Positions 1-10,020 are shown, counted from the first letter of the stretch. The stretch: DNA of 64,000 nt from Bacteroidales bacterium (GCA_017429475.1 JAFROX010000009.1:62001-126000); one strand, 5' to 3'. Program-made: numbers and translations. The notes: generated from the sequence alone by a model not told the origin.

Positions 1-1
1 T

Positions 2-1474
2 CAGGCAGATGCGATGGTATCGACAGGGCTGGCAGATGCCGGCTACAACCACATCAACATCGATGACGGCTATTTCGGAGGCCGCGACCAGCAGACCGGG
101 CAACTGCTCATCCACCCCACCCGTTTCCCGAACGGAATGAAGAAGGTAGTGGACCACATCCATTCCCTCGGTCTCAAGGCTGGAATCTACAGTGACGCCG
201 GAGCCAACACCTGCGGAAGCTACTACAACCGCGACACCATCGCCCGCGGTGTGGGCCTCTACGGCCACGACCAGCAGGATGCCGACTTCTTCTTCAAGGA
301 GCTGGGATTCGATTTCATCAAGGTCGACTTCTGCGGCGGAAACGCGCCCCAGAATTCTGACCGTCTGGCACTCGACCCTCAGGAGCGCTATACTGCAATC
401 CGCAAGGCCATCGACAACACAGGACGCAAGGATGTCCGCCTGAACGTATGCCGCTGGGACTTCCCGGGCGTGTGGGTGCGCGACGTGGCCATCTCCTGGC
501 GTATGTCCCACGACATCGGCGACCGCTGGCAGTCTGTAAAGAGCATCATCAACCAGAGCCTGTATCTTTCAGCATATGCTGGAGGAGGACATTACAACGA
601 TATGGATATGCTCGAAGTCGGCCGTTCGATGAGCAGCGAAGAGGACAAGACCCATTTCGGAATCTGGTGCATTATGTCGTCTCCCCTGCTGATCGGCTGC
701 GATATGACCACCCTGCGTTCAGAGGCGTTCGACCTTATGACCAACCGCGACCTCATAGCCTTGGACCAGGATCCCCTCGGACTCCAGGCATACGTAGTCC
801 AGCACATCGGTGAAACCTACGTTTTCGTGAAAGACATCGAGGAGCGCTTCGGCACCGTCCGTGCTGTAGCCTTCTACAATCCTGCCGACGAGCCCTGCCA
901 TATGGGCATTGATCTCAAGGACCTTGACCTGGCTGGCGGAGCCGCCGTCCGTGACCTCTTTGAACGCAAGGACATCGGCAGCGTCACCGACCGTCTCGAG
1001 GCTGACGTTCCCGCACACGGCACCCGCATCTATCGCATAGCTGCAAAACAGAGGCTGGAACGCGTGCGTTACGAGGCTGAGACCGCCTGGCTGAGCGACT
1101 ATCAGGAACTCTACAACAACCAGGCTTTCAAGACTGCCACCTACACTCCGGTTGAAGAATGTTCTGGCGGAGTGGCTGTCACACAGCTTGGTTTCAAGCC
1201 CACAAACGACATCCAATGGCGCGATATCTGGAGCCCGAAGGGTGGAGAATACAAACTCACGCTCCGCTGCCTTACCAACGAGCCCCGCGGCAACATGATT
1301 TATCTGTCCGACAATCCGGACAACGCCCGTCAGGTCAGGATAGCCGCAGCTGAGGGATGGCAGGACGTTGAAGTCACAGTAAACCTCAAGCCCGGTCTCA
1401 ACACCATAAGGATTGCCAACGACCGCAGCGGTATACCGGATATCGACTATATGGAACTCCAGCCACTGAGATAG
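2..1474 (+). CDS. GH27 alpha-galactosidase, 5' end outside window
   Basis: The reading frame is open from base 2, so the N-terminus with any signal peptide is cut off; a possible internal Met lies at base 14. Numbered from that Met, the (beta/alpha)8 domain shows the GH27 nucleophile region KVDFCGG (Asp105) and the acid/base region WRMSHDI (Asp167), then GGHYNDMDML. A beta-sandwich follows, and from about residue 350 (RVRYEAE) a CBM35/CBM6-like carbohydrate-binding domain. The expected activity is release of terminal alpha-galactose from galactomannan or raffinose-type sugars, probably in the periplasm or at the cell surface. The family call is firm; the substrate is inferred. Confidence 0.9.
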   Translation, partial: QADAMVSTGLADAGYNHINIDDGYFGGRDQQTGQLLIHPTRFPNGMKKVVDHIHSLGLKAGIYSDAGANTCGSYYNRDTIARGVGLYGHDQQDADFFFKELGFDFIKVDFCGGNAPQNSDRLALDPQERYTAIRKAIDNTGRKDVRLNVCRWDFPGVWVRDVAISWRMSHDIGDRWQSVKSIINQSLYLSAYAGGGHYNDMDMLEVGRSMSSEEDKTHFGIWCIMSSPLLIGCDMTTLRSEAFDLMTNRDLIALDQDPLGLQAYVVQHIGETYVFVKDIEERFGTVRAVAFYNPADEPCHMGIDLKDLDLAGGAAVRDLFERKDIGSVTDRLEADVPAHGTRIYRIAAKQRLERVRYEAETAWLSDYQELYNNQAFKTATYTPVEECSGGVAVTQLGFKPTNDIQWRDIWSPKGGEYKLTLRCLTNEPRGNMIYLSDNPDNARQVRIAAAEGWQDVEVTVNLKPGLNTIRIANDRSGIPDIDYMELQPLR

Positions 1475-1495
1475 CAGGCCGGGATTCAGAAATAA

Positions 1496-2410
1496 CTACT
1501 GAAAAACCGTTGTCAGATATTTCTGGCAGCGGTTTTTTATGTTCTCACGGAGACTGTCGCCGTACCAGCGGATCTCGAAGGTATGGTAGCAGCCGTCTTT
1601 GAAATAAGGCTTCCATGCATATCCCGTTCCCTCGAAACCGTCCACCAGCAGCAGTTTGGACTCCTGGTCCAGTGTCACAGTCAGCGTGTCGAAGAGGACG
1701 GCGGGCGTAGCGTCAGTTACCCAGTTCACAGGGTTGATGGCCACGGCATTGCCTTCGCTGACCAGCGGAGTCGCATCCTCGGGATCTTCCACCGAGTTAT
1801 AGCAGATGGTAACGCCGGTGTCATCAGCACCCGTTGCGGGGATGATCGAGCCGTATTTTTCAACTTCATCTTCTGTGATTTTCCATCCGAGGACATATGC
1901 CGCCACCATACGCTCGTGCAACTCCTCGGGAAGCTCCTTCAGCAATTCCACGAGAACCTGTCCTCCCTGGCTGAAACCGGCCAGGACAAAAGGCCTTCCG
2001 TTGTTGTAGTTCTCGATATAATACTTGAACGCCCTGCTCACATCCTCCTTGGCAAGCGGGAAACGGCTTGCTATGAGATCCGTGTCAAGGTAAGTCTCCA
2101 TCGTTATCTGACGGTAATACGGCGAGTAGTAGTTCAGGTCACCTGAAAGGATGCGGTCCACCCCTTCCATCTCCTCGCGCATGCTGTGGCAGGCTGCTGA
2201 ATCAGCCGCCCAGGCCCAGTGTACCGTCGCTCCGTCCTTCTCGTAGTCGAATGTGGAGGTGGAACTGATATAGAACAGGTCTACGTCGCCGCCGCGGTCA
2301 GTGATATACCATTCTATCGCCTTGCCGTAGTCCGGGGCGTCAGGAATCACTTCTTTCGGCGTGCAGGCAGCAAGAGCCGCGATGGCGGCGAGTAAAATGA
2401 GTCTTTTCAT
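1496..2410 (-). CDS. DUF3089 family alpha/beta-hydrolase lipoprotein
   Basis: A 304-residue protein with a lipoprotein signal (LAAIAALAAC, Cys16). The alpha/beta-hydrolase nucleophile elbow is GFSQGG (Ser147), and DVDLFYIS plus the YSPYYRQ segment are typical of DUF3089. No substrate is known for the family; esterase or lipase activity is a guess. It starts 4 bases after glpT ends and is probably the last gene of the GDPD-glpT operon, which would suit removal of acyl groups before or after glycerophosphodiester cleavage, but that is inference from position only. Confidence 0.75.
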   Translation of the reverse strand: MKRLILLAAIAALAACTPKEVIPDAPDYGKAIEWYITDRGGDVDLFYISSTSTFDYEKDGATVHWAWAADSAACHSMREEMEGVDRILSGDLNYYSPYYRQITMETYLDTDLIASRFPLAKEDVSRAFKYYIENYNNGRPFVLAGFSQGGQVLVELLKELPEELHERMVAAYVLGWKITEDEVEKYGSIIPATGADDTGVTICYNSVEDPEDATPLVSEGNAVAINPVNWVTDATPAVLFDTLTVTLDQESKLLLVDGFEGTGYAWKPYFKDGCYHTFEIRWYGDSLRENIKNRCQKYLTTVFQ

Positions 2411-2414
2411 AGGA

Positions 2415-3785
2415 TTATCGTTTTTCCTCTTTCATTGTCAGTCCCATAAAGAATATAGAGAGCAGGCAGGCAAAGATGAGCAGTACGAAGGTCCAGCCCC
2501 ATCCGGCATTCTGGGCCACTAGACCGATGACAGTGTTGGCAAGGATGAAAGTTCCGAGGAAGTATCCGAAGAAACCTGTGAGTCCTGCAGCGGTTCCTGC
2601 CGCGTTCTTCGGTGCCAGGTCGAGGGCCTGCACTCCGATGAGCATAACCGGCCCGTAGATGAAGAAGCCGATGCCGATGAGGCAGATTATAACAACGGTC
2701 AGGTTGTCGATGAATGCCCAGTAAAGCACCACGAAAACCATCACCAGCGCCATAAAGATCATCGTCGGAAGCGCCCTCTTGCCTTTGAAGATGTGGTCTG
2801 AGATCCAGCCGCAGAGAAGCGTGCCGGGGATGGCCGCGAACTCGTAGGCGAAGTATGCCCAGCCTGCGCTCTTGAGGTCTATACCCTTCTCTGTAAGGAT
2901 GGTAGGAGCCCAGTCAAGGCAGCCGTAGCGCACCATATAGACGAAGGCGTTCGACAGGGCGATGAACCAGAGGAACTTGTTGTTCAGGACGTGGTTGAAG
3001 AATATCTCTTTCGCAGTGAGCGTTTTCTCGTGTTTCTCAGAGTAGTTCTTGGGATAGTCGTTGCGCCAGGATTCCACTGACGGCAGGCCGCAGGACTGGG
3101 GTGTGTCGCGGAGCAGAACGTAGGCCAGCAGGGCGATGAACAGGGCGACTGCAGCTGGGAAAGCGAATGTTCCGATGAGGAAATAGAGTTCTTCGTGGGT
3201 TCCGTAGAACCAGCTACCGAACCAGGCCGCGCCGTATGTAGCCATAGGGCCTACCAAAGCTCCGCCGACATTGTGGGCGCAGTTCCAGATGCTCATCATC
3301 GTTCCTCGCTCGCCCGGGGAGAACCAGTGCGTCATCACACGGCCGCAGGGAGGCCAGCCCATACCGTTGAACCAGCCGACAAGGCAGTTCAGCACGCCCA
3401 TTACCAGGATGGCCAGGCCCTTGTTCTCTGCTCCAATGAACTGGATGGGCACTATCATAAAGCACATCGAGATGGCCGTGAGGATAAGGCCCATCGGCAG
3501 GAACACGCGGGCGTTCGAGCGGTCTGAAACACTTCCGTTAAGGAACTTTGAGAGTGCGTATGCAGCGGCATTCAGACCTAGCACGAAGCCGAGCTCGGTC
3601 TTCTGGAATCCTAGAGGGACCATAGCCGGGATTGCCATCGAAAGGTTCTTGCGCACAAGGTAGAAACCGGCGTAGCCTATGAAAGCGCCGATAAAGACTT
3701 GCAGCCTGAGACGTTTGAATTTTGCATCGGCTTCGGGGCCGGTCTGTGCAGGCTTATATTCGGGTTGCTTGAGGAATTTCAGCAT
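2415..3785 (-). CDS. glpT: Glycerol-3-phosphate transporter, OPA family of MFS
   Basis: A 456-residue inner-membrane protein with about 12 membrane segments. The N-terminal region FIGYAGFYLVRKNLSMA and the following ELGFVLGLNAAAYALSKFLNG match the organophosphate:phosphate antiporters (GlpT/UhpT). It would exchange glycerol-3-phosphate for phosphate. Its ATG overlaps the stop of the upstream phosphodiesterase by one base (TAATG), so the two are probably co-translated, which favours glycerol-3-phosphate over hexose phosphate as substrate. Confidence 0.86.
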   Translation of the reverse strand: MLKFLKQPEYKPAQTGPEADAKFKRLRLQVFIGAFIGYAGFYLVRKNLSMAIPAMVPLGFQKTELGFVLGLNAAAYALSKFLNGSVSDRSNARVFLPMGLILTAISMCFMIVPIQFIGAENKGLAILVMGVLNCLVGWFNGMGWPPCGRVMTHWFSPGERGTMMSIWNCAHNVGGALVGPMATYGAAWFGSWFYGTHEELYFLIGTFAFPAAVALFIALLAYVLLRDTPQSCGLPSVESWRNDYPKNYSEKHEKTLTAKEIFFNHVLNNKFLWFIALSNAFVYMVRYGCLDWAPTILTEKGIDLKSAGWAYFAYEFAAIPGTLLCGWISDHIFKGKRALPTMIFMALVMVFVVLYWAFIDNLTVVIICLIGIGFFIYGPVMLIGVQALDLAPKNAAGTAAGLTGFFGYFLGTFILANTVIGLVAQNAGWGWTFVLLIFACLLSIFFMGLTMKEEKR

Positions 3786-4669
3786 TATCTTACTGTTTCT
3801 ATAAGAATGTCAGGATAGTTTGAAATGATGGCCTCTATGCCGCAGTCCACGAGGCGGCGCATCTCGTCAGGATCGTCCACTGTCCAGGGCACAACGCCGA
3901 TGCCGCGCTTGTGGCACCACTTCACGTTCTCGGGAGTGACGACGCTGCTCTCGGGGCTCCACCACTGAGGCTTGAAATCGAGGTTGCCCAGAAGGGCTTC
4001 GATGTCGCCGCCTTCTTCAGCTTCGGTCAGGTACGACAGGATGAGCCCGGGCCATTTCGAGTGCATATAGTTCAGTGCGCGGGTGTCGAAGCACTGCACG
4101 ATGAGGCGGTTTCCCAGATTCTTGGAGAGCAGCAGCGGGACGCAGGTGTCACAGAATAGTTTGTAGTCGGGCCAGAGGGTCCCCTCTCCTTCTCCCGGCC
4201 AGGACTTGATCTCGATGTTGTAGTTCACCGGCTGAAGGTCGATCTGCTTCGCATAGGACTCAGCGAAGTCGATAAGGTCGCCGGCCAGAGGTTTCACTTC
4301 GTGGATCTTGGCCTGAGTGGGCCAGCGGTCAACGTGCCTGAGACCGACTTCATACTTTGCGATACTGTCATATGACATCGTGAAGAGGTATTCCTTTGGG
4401 TCGCTTTCGGCGATGAGCGTACCGTCGGGCCTGATGGAATAGCGCGGATGGAAATAGTTGTCGTGCGATACAACAACGTCGCCGTCCTTCGACAGTTGCA
4501 GGTCGAACTCGAGGGTATTGACGCGCAGGTCTAGCGCGTGCTTCATTGCGGAGATTGTATTTTCAGGCATCAGTCCGGCACCACCGCGGTGTGCCTGGAC
4601 ATCGATGACAGGCTTATGCGAGCACGCCGCCAGCGCAGCGCAGCAGAGAAAAAGAAGTATTTTTTTCAT
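3785..4669 (-). CDS. Glycerophosphodiester phosphodiesterase lipoprotein
   Basis: A 294-residue protein with a lipoprotein signal (AALAAC, Cys16) and the GDPD barrel: HRGG (His27, Arg28), PENT (Glu36), LEFDLQ (Glu54, Asp56) and SHD (His69), the general acid/base and calcium ligands of this family. It hydrolyses glycerophosphodiesters to glycerol-3-phosphate and an alcohol, and the coupled glpT gene immediately downstream would import the product. It corresponds in role to GlpQ. It is the first gene of the operon and is divergent from the outer-membrane receptor at 4862. Confidence 0.9.
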   Translation of the reverse strand: MKKILLFLCCAALAACSHKPVIDVQAHRGGAGLMPENTISAMKHALDLRVNTLEFDLQLSKDGDVVVSHDNYFHPRYSIRPDGTLIAESDPKEYLFTMSYDSIAKYEVGLRHVDRWPTQAKIHEVKPLAGDLIDFAESYAKQIDLQPVNYNIEIKSWPGEGEGTLWPDYKLFCDTCVPLLLSKNLGNRLIVQCFDTRALNYMHSKWPGLILSYLTEAEEGGDIEALLGNLDFKPQWWSPESSVVTPENVKWCHKRGIGVVPWTVDDPDEMRRLVDCGIEAIISNYPDILIETVR

Positions 4670-4861
4670 AGTTCAGGTGGTTCAATTAATCATACTAAGT
4701 TAACTTATTTGCACGTGATTTCGCGTTCTCATTAACATTTTTCGTATGAGTCCGTCTATTTTATTGTACTGTCGCCAACCTTTCGGGACACTTTTTCGTT
4801 ATAATTGTGTAGTTTTTTTGAAAGGACTGCGTCTAATGTGCAAAACACAAACGAAGAAGAA

Positions 4862-7219
4862 ATGAAGAGACTGATTTTAGCAATGATGATGGTGCTGACC
4901 ACAATTACGGCCGGTGCAAAAGAAGACTGGAGAGGAAAAGTAGTGGACTCAGACGGCAATCCCGTGGCTTACGCGAACGTAGCCGTGCTGTCCAGGATTG
5001 ATTCTACCGTAGTATGCGGTGCCGTCACCCAGGATGACGGTACGTTCAACATAGTGACCAGCGAAACCGACGGAATAATGATGGTAGTGATGCTGGGCTA
5101 CCAGACTCAGTATCTGACTCCGGTGGACGGGATGACAGTCACGCTGACCGAAGACACCCAGATGCTGGAAGGGGCCGCGGTGACAGCCGTGATGCCCGTA
5201 ACAAAACTCACAGGCGAAGGCCTGCAGACAAACGTGAGGGGTTCGGTTCTGGAGAATGTCGGCAATGCAAATGACGTACTTGCCAAGACTCCCGGCCTTG
5301 TGAGCGGCCAGAACGGGCTGGAGGTCATCGGCAAGGGATCTCCGCTTATATATATCAACGGACGCAAGGTGACGGACGCGAATGAGCTCGCCCGCCTGCA
5401 GAGCAACGAGATCCAGAGCGTCGAGGTCATCACTAACCCCGGGGCCCAGTACGACGCAAGCGTCCGCTCCGTGGTCCGCATCAGAACCATCCGCCGCCAG
5501 GGAGACGGCTTCGGCTTCAACCTCACACTCTCCGACGCCCAGTCCCTGAGAAGGGCTGATTTCAATGACCCTACAGCCAACCTGAGCCTGAACTACCGCA
5601 CCGGAGGTGTAGACATATTTACCAGCGTCAACTACGACAAGAGCCATTATATGCAGCTCAGCGACGCCGAGAAGAGGTCAACGGGGTCACCGCAGTTCCT
5701 CGACCAGGCTACTATCGAAGGTTTGGGTATGGTGCGCAGTCTTGGCGGCAGCTCCGGCATAAACTGGCAGATTGCGGACAACCACTTCGTGGGCGGCAAG
5801 GTGGAATGGGGACGCAGTCTCAGCCAGGACAGTCGCACCCTGATCACCGACAAGGTGCATCGCGACGGCGTGCTGGTTGACGACATAAGGACCCTCACGG
5901 AAGACAGATTCGGAGATATCGCACCTTACAACATAGGCACTAACGTCTATTACAACGGCACGGTGGGCGGCAAGCTGAACATCGACTTCAACGCCGACTA
6001 TTTCACAAATGTCAGCACCACTGTCAGCGATTCCGAAGAGACAAGCGGGATGACGCACGATGCCACCGTGAACACCAGTTCCGACAGCCGCAACCGGATG
6101 TATGCAACCAAGCTGGTCCTGTCATATCCGATCCTCGTCGGACAGCTGCAGCTCGGCACAGAGGAGACATTCTCCCGCCGCAGCGACAAATACGCCCTCA
6201 CCGGCATTCCCGTACCTGCATCAGACGCCAGAGTGAAGGAAGACAATATCGCCGGTTTCGCTTCCTACGCCTTCTACCTGCCCAAATTTGGTCAGATGAG
6301 TGCAGGAGTCCGCTACGAGCACGTCCTCTATTTATACGAAGATGCCCTGGCCCATCAGAACGACATCAGGCGTTCCTACGGCAACTGGTTCCCTACCGTA
6401 TCTTACGCAAACGCCTTCGGCCCCGTGCAGCTGCTGCTTAACTACAGTGCCAAGACTCTCCGTCCGGACTTCTCGATGCTCTCAAGCGCAGTCCGCTACA
6501 ACAGCCGTTACCTGTGGCAGAGCGGAAACGCCGCCCTGCAGCCTCAGACGATGCACGACGTAAGCCTTACTGCAGTATGGAAATTCATTGCGCTGGGTGC
6601 AACATATACCCGCGTAAACAACACCATAGTTACCTGGGCCATCCCCTACAACGACGAGGGCGTGCTGCTGGTGAAACCCCGCAACCTGGAAGAGCCGTTC
6701 CGCAACTTGTCGGCCTATGTCAATCTCACTCCTACGATAGGCCCTCTCTCGCTGAACTATACTCTCGCAGTCCAGCCCCAGTGGCTTACCATCAACGCCC
6801 CCGACCCCAGCCAGCCCTCAGGATTCAGGAAGGCCTCTTTCAACGACAAGCCTCTGCTCGTGGCACAGCTCTTCAACACCCTGCGTCTGAAAGGCGGCTG
6901 GCAGATGGAACTCGGTGGAGTGCTCTACAACAAGGGATACACCACCAATATGCTGCTCACCAACAACTACTTCAATCTCACTGCAGCTATCCAGAAGACC
7001 CTCCTCAAAGACGGCTCGCTGGTGCTGCGCCTGGAAGGCAGCGACCTGGCAGGTATGGGACACAACGACGTATCCACCGACTTCGGCAGCTACAATGTAT
7101 GGCAGACGAACATTATGGATACCCAGCGCATCAAGTTATCAGTCCGCTATGTCTTCAATGCAGCCCAGAGCAAATACAAGGGCACCGGCGCCGGCCAGGA
7201 TATAAAGGACAGGATGTAG
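4862..7219 (+). CDS. Outer-membrane beta-barrel receptor with carboxypeptidase-regulatory-like domain
   Basis: A 785-residue protein starting at the ATG that precedes a clear signal peptide (MKRLILAMMMVLTTITAGA); an upstream in-frame ATG at 4805 would put 19 residues before the signal and is rejected. Residues 22-100 form a CarboxypepD_reg-like domain (GKVVDSDGNPVAYANVAV), then a TonB-plug-like region (LAKTPGLVSG, INGRKV, VEVITNPGAQYDA), then a large beta-barrel of the OMP_b-brl_3 type ending in an aromatic/hydrophobic strand. No SusD partner is adjacent, so it is not a classical SusC. The ligand is unknown. Confidence 0.8.
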   Translation: MKRLILAMMMVLTTITAGAKEDWRGKVVDSDGNPVAYANVAVLSRIDSTVVCGAVTQDDGTFNIVTSETDGIMMVVMLGYQTQYLTPVDGMTVTLTEDTQMLEGAAVTAVMPVTKLTGEGLQTNVRGSVLENVGNANDVLAKTPGLVSGQNGLEVIGKGSPLIYINGRKVTDANELARLQSNEIQSVEVITNPGAQYDASVRSVVRIRTIRRQGDGFGFNLTLSDAQSLRRADFNDPTANLSLNYRTGGVDIFTSVNYDKSHYMQLSDAEKRSTGSPQFLDQATIEGLGMVRSLGGSSGINWQIADNHFVGGKVEWGRSLSQDSRTLITDKVHRDGVLVDDIRTLTEDRFGDIAPYNIGTNVYYNGTVGGKLNIDFNADYFTNVSTTVSDSEETSGMTHDATVNTSSDSRNRMYATKLVLSYPILVGQLQLGTEETFSRRSDKYALTGIPVPASDARVKEDNIAGFASYAFYLPKFGQMSAGVRYEHVLYLYEDALAHQNDIRRSYGNWFPTVSYANAFGPVQLLLNYSAKTLRPDFSMLSSAVRYNSRYLWQSGNAALQPQTMHDVSLTAVWKFIALGATYTRVNNTIVTWAIPYNDEGVLLVKPRNLEEPFRNLSAYVNLTPTIGPLSLNYTLAVQPQWLTINAPDPSQPSGFRKASFNDKPLLVAQLFNTLRLKGGWQMELGGVLYNKGYTTNMLLTNNYFNLTAAIQKTLLKDGSLVLRLEGSDLAGMGHNDVSTDFGSYNVWQTNIMDTQRIKLSVRYVFNAAQSKYKGTGAGQDIKDRM

Positions 7220-7295
7220 CTCTTTCATCATATATCATTTCATTGCGGCAGGCTGCTCAATCCAGAGCTCCTGCCGTTTTTTCATTTTTTCAAAA

Positions 7296-7331
7296 TAAAT
7301 TTGGTTTATATTATAAACTACTTTATATTTG
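7296..7331 (+). promoter_or_regulatory. Bacteroidota-type promoter for the 7395 operon
   Basis: A TTTG at 7300-7303 and TATATTTG at 7324-7331 are 20 bases apart, as expected for the -33 and -7 (TAnnTTTG) elements of the Bacteroidota housekeeping sigma factor. The start codon at 7395 is about 60 bases downstream. Confidence 0.6.
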
Positions 7332-7394
7332 CATTGCGGTTAGGACAGACTGCGCAGCTGGACCCGGCCGGTAACATTTTATAATTATCAAACA

Positions 7395-8012
7395 ATGGAA
7401 AACAACAAAGAAATGACGGCACGCGAGAGCCTTGCTCTCATCACCGAGACAATGAACAACAACCGTAAGGACATCATCTTCCGCAGCGGCAAGCACTTCA
7501 TCCTCTGGGGCGTTTTGCTCACTCTGTTCTCACTGGCAGTATTCATCCTGTGGAGGGCCACAGGCCACGCCCAGTGGAATTTTCTCTGGTTCGTGATGCC
7601 TGCCGTCGGATTTCCTCTGGCTCACTTGCTTGACCGCAAGAAGGACGCAGACCTGCCTGAAAACGTATTCAGTCGTATCCTCAGCAGCATATGGCTGTCG
7701 TTCTGCATCTTTTCAGTTTCCGTGGCCGTTTTCACAGTCCTCTATGTTTCGGTCAATCCCAATCCTATCGGGACTATCGCAGTCGGAGCAAGCCTGACTG
7801 CACAGATTGTCCTTCTTTTCGGCATGGCCCTGACCATAAGCGGCTTTGTCGTCAAGAACTGGCCCGTCATTGTCGCCGGATTCGTAACAGGCATCGGCGG
7901 ACTTGCAATTTATTACATAGTGGATCTGGGTGCAGCACAGATGCTGATCTTCACCTTTGCGGGTGTAGTACTTGCCCTGACCGGTGTCATCATCAAGAAT
8001 CTCAGGAGATAG
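7395..8012 (+). CDS. Six-helix membrane protein paired with a winged-helix regulator
   Basis: A 205-residue protein with a short charged N-terminus (MENNKEMTARESLALITET) and about six membrane helices beginning near residue 35. I do not recognise a named family. The winged-helix regulator gene starts 3 bases after its stop, an arrangement of small membrane protein plus HTH_34-type regulator that recurs in Bacteroidota. It may be a sensor, an anti-regulator or simply the regulator's target; the sequence does not say. Confidence 0.6.
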   Translation: MENNKEMTARESLALITETMNNNRKDIIFRSGKHFILWGVLLTLFSLAVFILWRATGHAQWNFLWFVMPAVGFPLAHLLDRKKDADLPENVFSRILSSIWLSFCIFSVSVAVFTVLYVSVNPNPIGTIAVGASLTAQIVLLFGMALTISGFVVKNWPVIVAGFVTGIGGLAIYYIVDLGAAQMLIFTFAGVVLALTGVIIKNLRR

Positions 8013-8015
8013 CGT

Positions 8016-8306
8016 ATGTTTCCGAAACTCGATCCTATCCTCCACTCTGAGCTGAGGCTGGCCGTAATGTCAATCCTCGCCGGCGTCGAAGATGCGGACT
8101 TCACCTACATAAAGAAGCAGACGGGGGCCACATCCGGAAACCTGAGCGTCCAGATCGACAAACTGAGCGCAGCCGGCTACATCACCGTGGAGAAAGGCTT
8201 CAAAGGCAAGATGCCCCGGACAACCTGCCGGATGACGCCGGCCGGACGGGAAGCCTTCAGCACTTACGTCACGGCACTGCAGGAATATCTCTCTGCAGGT
8301 AAATAA
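8016..8306 (+). CDS. Winged-helix DNA-binding protein, HTH_34/MarR-like
   Basis: A 96-residue single-domain protein with the typical pattern LHSELRLAVMSIL, FTYIKKQTGATSGNLSVQIDKLSAAGYI (helix-turn-helix) and GRKMP-like wing residues (KGKMPRTTCRMTPAG). It probably binds DNA as a dimer and regulates its own operon. It is co-transcribed with the membrane protein at 7395-8012, and a terminator follows directly. Confidence 0.8.
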   Translation: MFPKLDPILHSELRLAVMSILAGVEDADFTYIKKQTGATSGNLSVQIDKLSAAGYITVEKGFKGKMPRTTCRMTPAGREAFSTYVTALQEYLSAGK

Positions 8307-8310
8307 AAGA

Positions 8311-8338
8311 AACGGGCGGTCCTCGAAGGCCGCCCGTT
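8311..8338. terminator. Bidirectional rho-independent terminator
   Basis: Nine-base perfect stem (8311-8319 with 8330-8338, aacgggcgg/ccgcccgtt) and a 10-base loop, flanked by A-rich sequence on the left and T-rich sequence on the right. It sits between the convergent genes ending at 8306 (+) and 8347 (-). Confidence 0.85.
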
Positions 8339-8346
8339 CTTTATCG

Positions 8347-10020
8347 TCAGAACATAAGCATTATCATCACCTGGGCCGCGACTACTCGCAGGAACATAGT
8401 CAGAGGATAGACGGTGGTGTAGTTCAAGGCGATGCGGCTGTTTCCGAAGAGCTGCTCGGAGAACGAGAGCAGAGCCGGGTCGGTGGTTCCGCCTGCCAGC
8501 AGACCGCTAATCTTGAAGAAGTCGAACTTCATCACTTTGCGCGCTATGACGGCGATGACTATCATCGGAATGATTGTGATCAAGGCACCGTAGAGCACCC
8601 ACATATAACCGCCTCCCACAAGGCTGGCGACGAAAGTCTTGCCTGCATCCAGGCCGACTGCAGCCATAAAGAGCGAGATGCCTATCTCACGGACCATGAG
8701 GTTGGCGCTGGTAGCCGTATAAGTGGTGATTCCGAACTTGGGGCCGAAAGCTCCGAGCAGGATGGCGACGATGAGCGGACCGCCTGCCATACCGAGCTTG
8801 AGAGGCTGGGGCATTGACGGGAAACGGATAGGAATCAAGCCTACGAGAACTCCGAGGGCTATGCCGAAGAATATAGGGATGAGATTGGGTTTCTGGAGTT
8901 TGTCAGGCTCGTTGCCCACGAGTTTTGCAAGCCTGCTGATACCCTCGTCGGAACCTACCACCTGGATGCTGTCACCTACCTGAAGTATGAGGTCGGCATC
9001 AGCCTGGAGATCCACGCCGGCACGCAGGATGCGGGTGACGGTCACACCGTACTTGTGGCGAATGTCAAGCTTGCGGAGGCTTGCCCCGGTGATGTTAGGC
9101 TTGGTGATTGTGAGTCTGCGGGTGACCAGTTTGGCACCTGTCTGCTGCCATTCCTTCATATCTACGGGGAATTCTTCACCGAAGATTATGGCGGCCTTGT
9201 CCTTATGGTGCACGTCGGTCACAATGAGCAGTTCGTCACCCTGCTTCAACGGCATGTCGAGGTCGGGGAAGATAACCCACTCTCCGCGTTTCATACGGGA
9301 GATGATAAGATGGTCGGCATTCTCCTCTCCCACTATCTCGTGGATGGTCTTGCCGAAAAGTGCAGGATTCTTGACCCTGCAGGCCAGACGATAGGCATTG
9401 TCATCGACGCTTTCGTCCTTTGACGACTTCTCCTTTTCCCTGTCTATATCTACCTTGAACAGCCTCTTTGACAACAACAGTACGGCAATGGCTCCAAGCA
9501 CGCCGAGGGGATATGCCACGGCATAGGCGGAGCCGATTGACGATGCGGCGGCCACTATCTCATCGGTAGCTACCGGAGCATCGTAGAGCGTCTGCTGTGC
9601 GGCACCGAGGCCGGGAGTGTTGGTGACAGCACCGGACATTATGCCTGTCATAATGCCGATGTTCTCTCCGCTTATGAGATGGATGGCATAAGTGGTAGCC
9701 ACTGCGAGCAGGATCATCCCGACTGCCAGCAGGTTCATAGGCAGACCGTCACGGCGGAAAGACCGGAAGAAACCCGGACCGACCTGAAGACCGATGGTGA
9801 ATACGAAAAGGATCAGGCCGAATTCCTTGATGAATGACAGCATCACAGGATCGACCCTGAGGCCTAGATGTCCGAGAAGGATGCCCATGAAAAGAATCCA
9901 TACGCTGCCTATGGACAGGCCTTTTATCTTGAACTTGCCCAGAAACAGGCCGGATGCAATGACCAGGGCGAGAATGAGAATGGCCCCTGCAGTGCCACCT
10001 TGTGTCAACAGTTCTTTCAT
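8347..10020 (-). CDS. AspT/YidE-family transporter with two TrkA-C domains
   Basis: A 557-residue inner-membrane protein. Membrane helices occupy residues 1-175, two RCK_C/TrkA-C regulatory domains lie at about 205-375 (LACRVKNPALFGKTIHEI and LTITKPNITGASLRKLDI), and a second membrane half runs from about 380 to the end (GMAGGPLIVAILLGAFGP, repeated in spirit by GAVTNTPGLGAAQ in the first half). This is the layout of the aspartate:alanine exchanger family (YbjL/YidE). The substrate is unknown; an anion or amino-acid exchanger is likely. Confidence 0.82.
   Translation of the reverse strand: MKELLTQGGTAGAILILALVIASGLFLGKFKIKGLSIGSVWILFMGILLGHLGLRVDPVMLSFIKEFGLILFVFTIGLQVGPGFFRSFRRDGLPMNLLAVGMILLAVATTYAIHLISGENIGIMTGIMSGAVTNTPGLGAAQQTLYDAPVATDEIVAAASSIGSAYAVAYPLGVLGAIAVLLLSKRLFKVDIDREKEKSSKDESVDDNAYRLACRVKNPALFGKTIHEIVGEENADHLIISRMKRGEWVIFPDLDMPLKQGDELLIVTDVHHKDKAAIIFGEEFPVDMKEWQQTGAKLVTRRLTITKPNITGASLRKLDIRHKYGVTVTRILRAGVDLQADADLILQVGDSIQVVGSDEGISRLAKLVGNEPDKLQKPNLIPIFFGIALGVLVGLIPIRFPSMPQPLKLGMAGGPLIVAILLGAFGPKFGITTYTATSANLMVREIGISLFMAAVGLDAGKTFVASLVGGGYMWVLYGALITIIPMIVIAVIARKVMKFDFFKISGLLAGGTTDPALLSFSEQLFGNSRIALNYTTVYPLTMFLRVVAAQVMIMLMF

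Noticed and set aside
592..807. Several antisense open frames inside the alpha-galactosidase and other genes
   Set aside because: They are shadows of GC-rich coding sequence, with no signal peptides, domains or ribosome-binding context.
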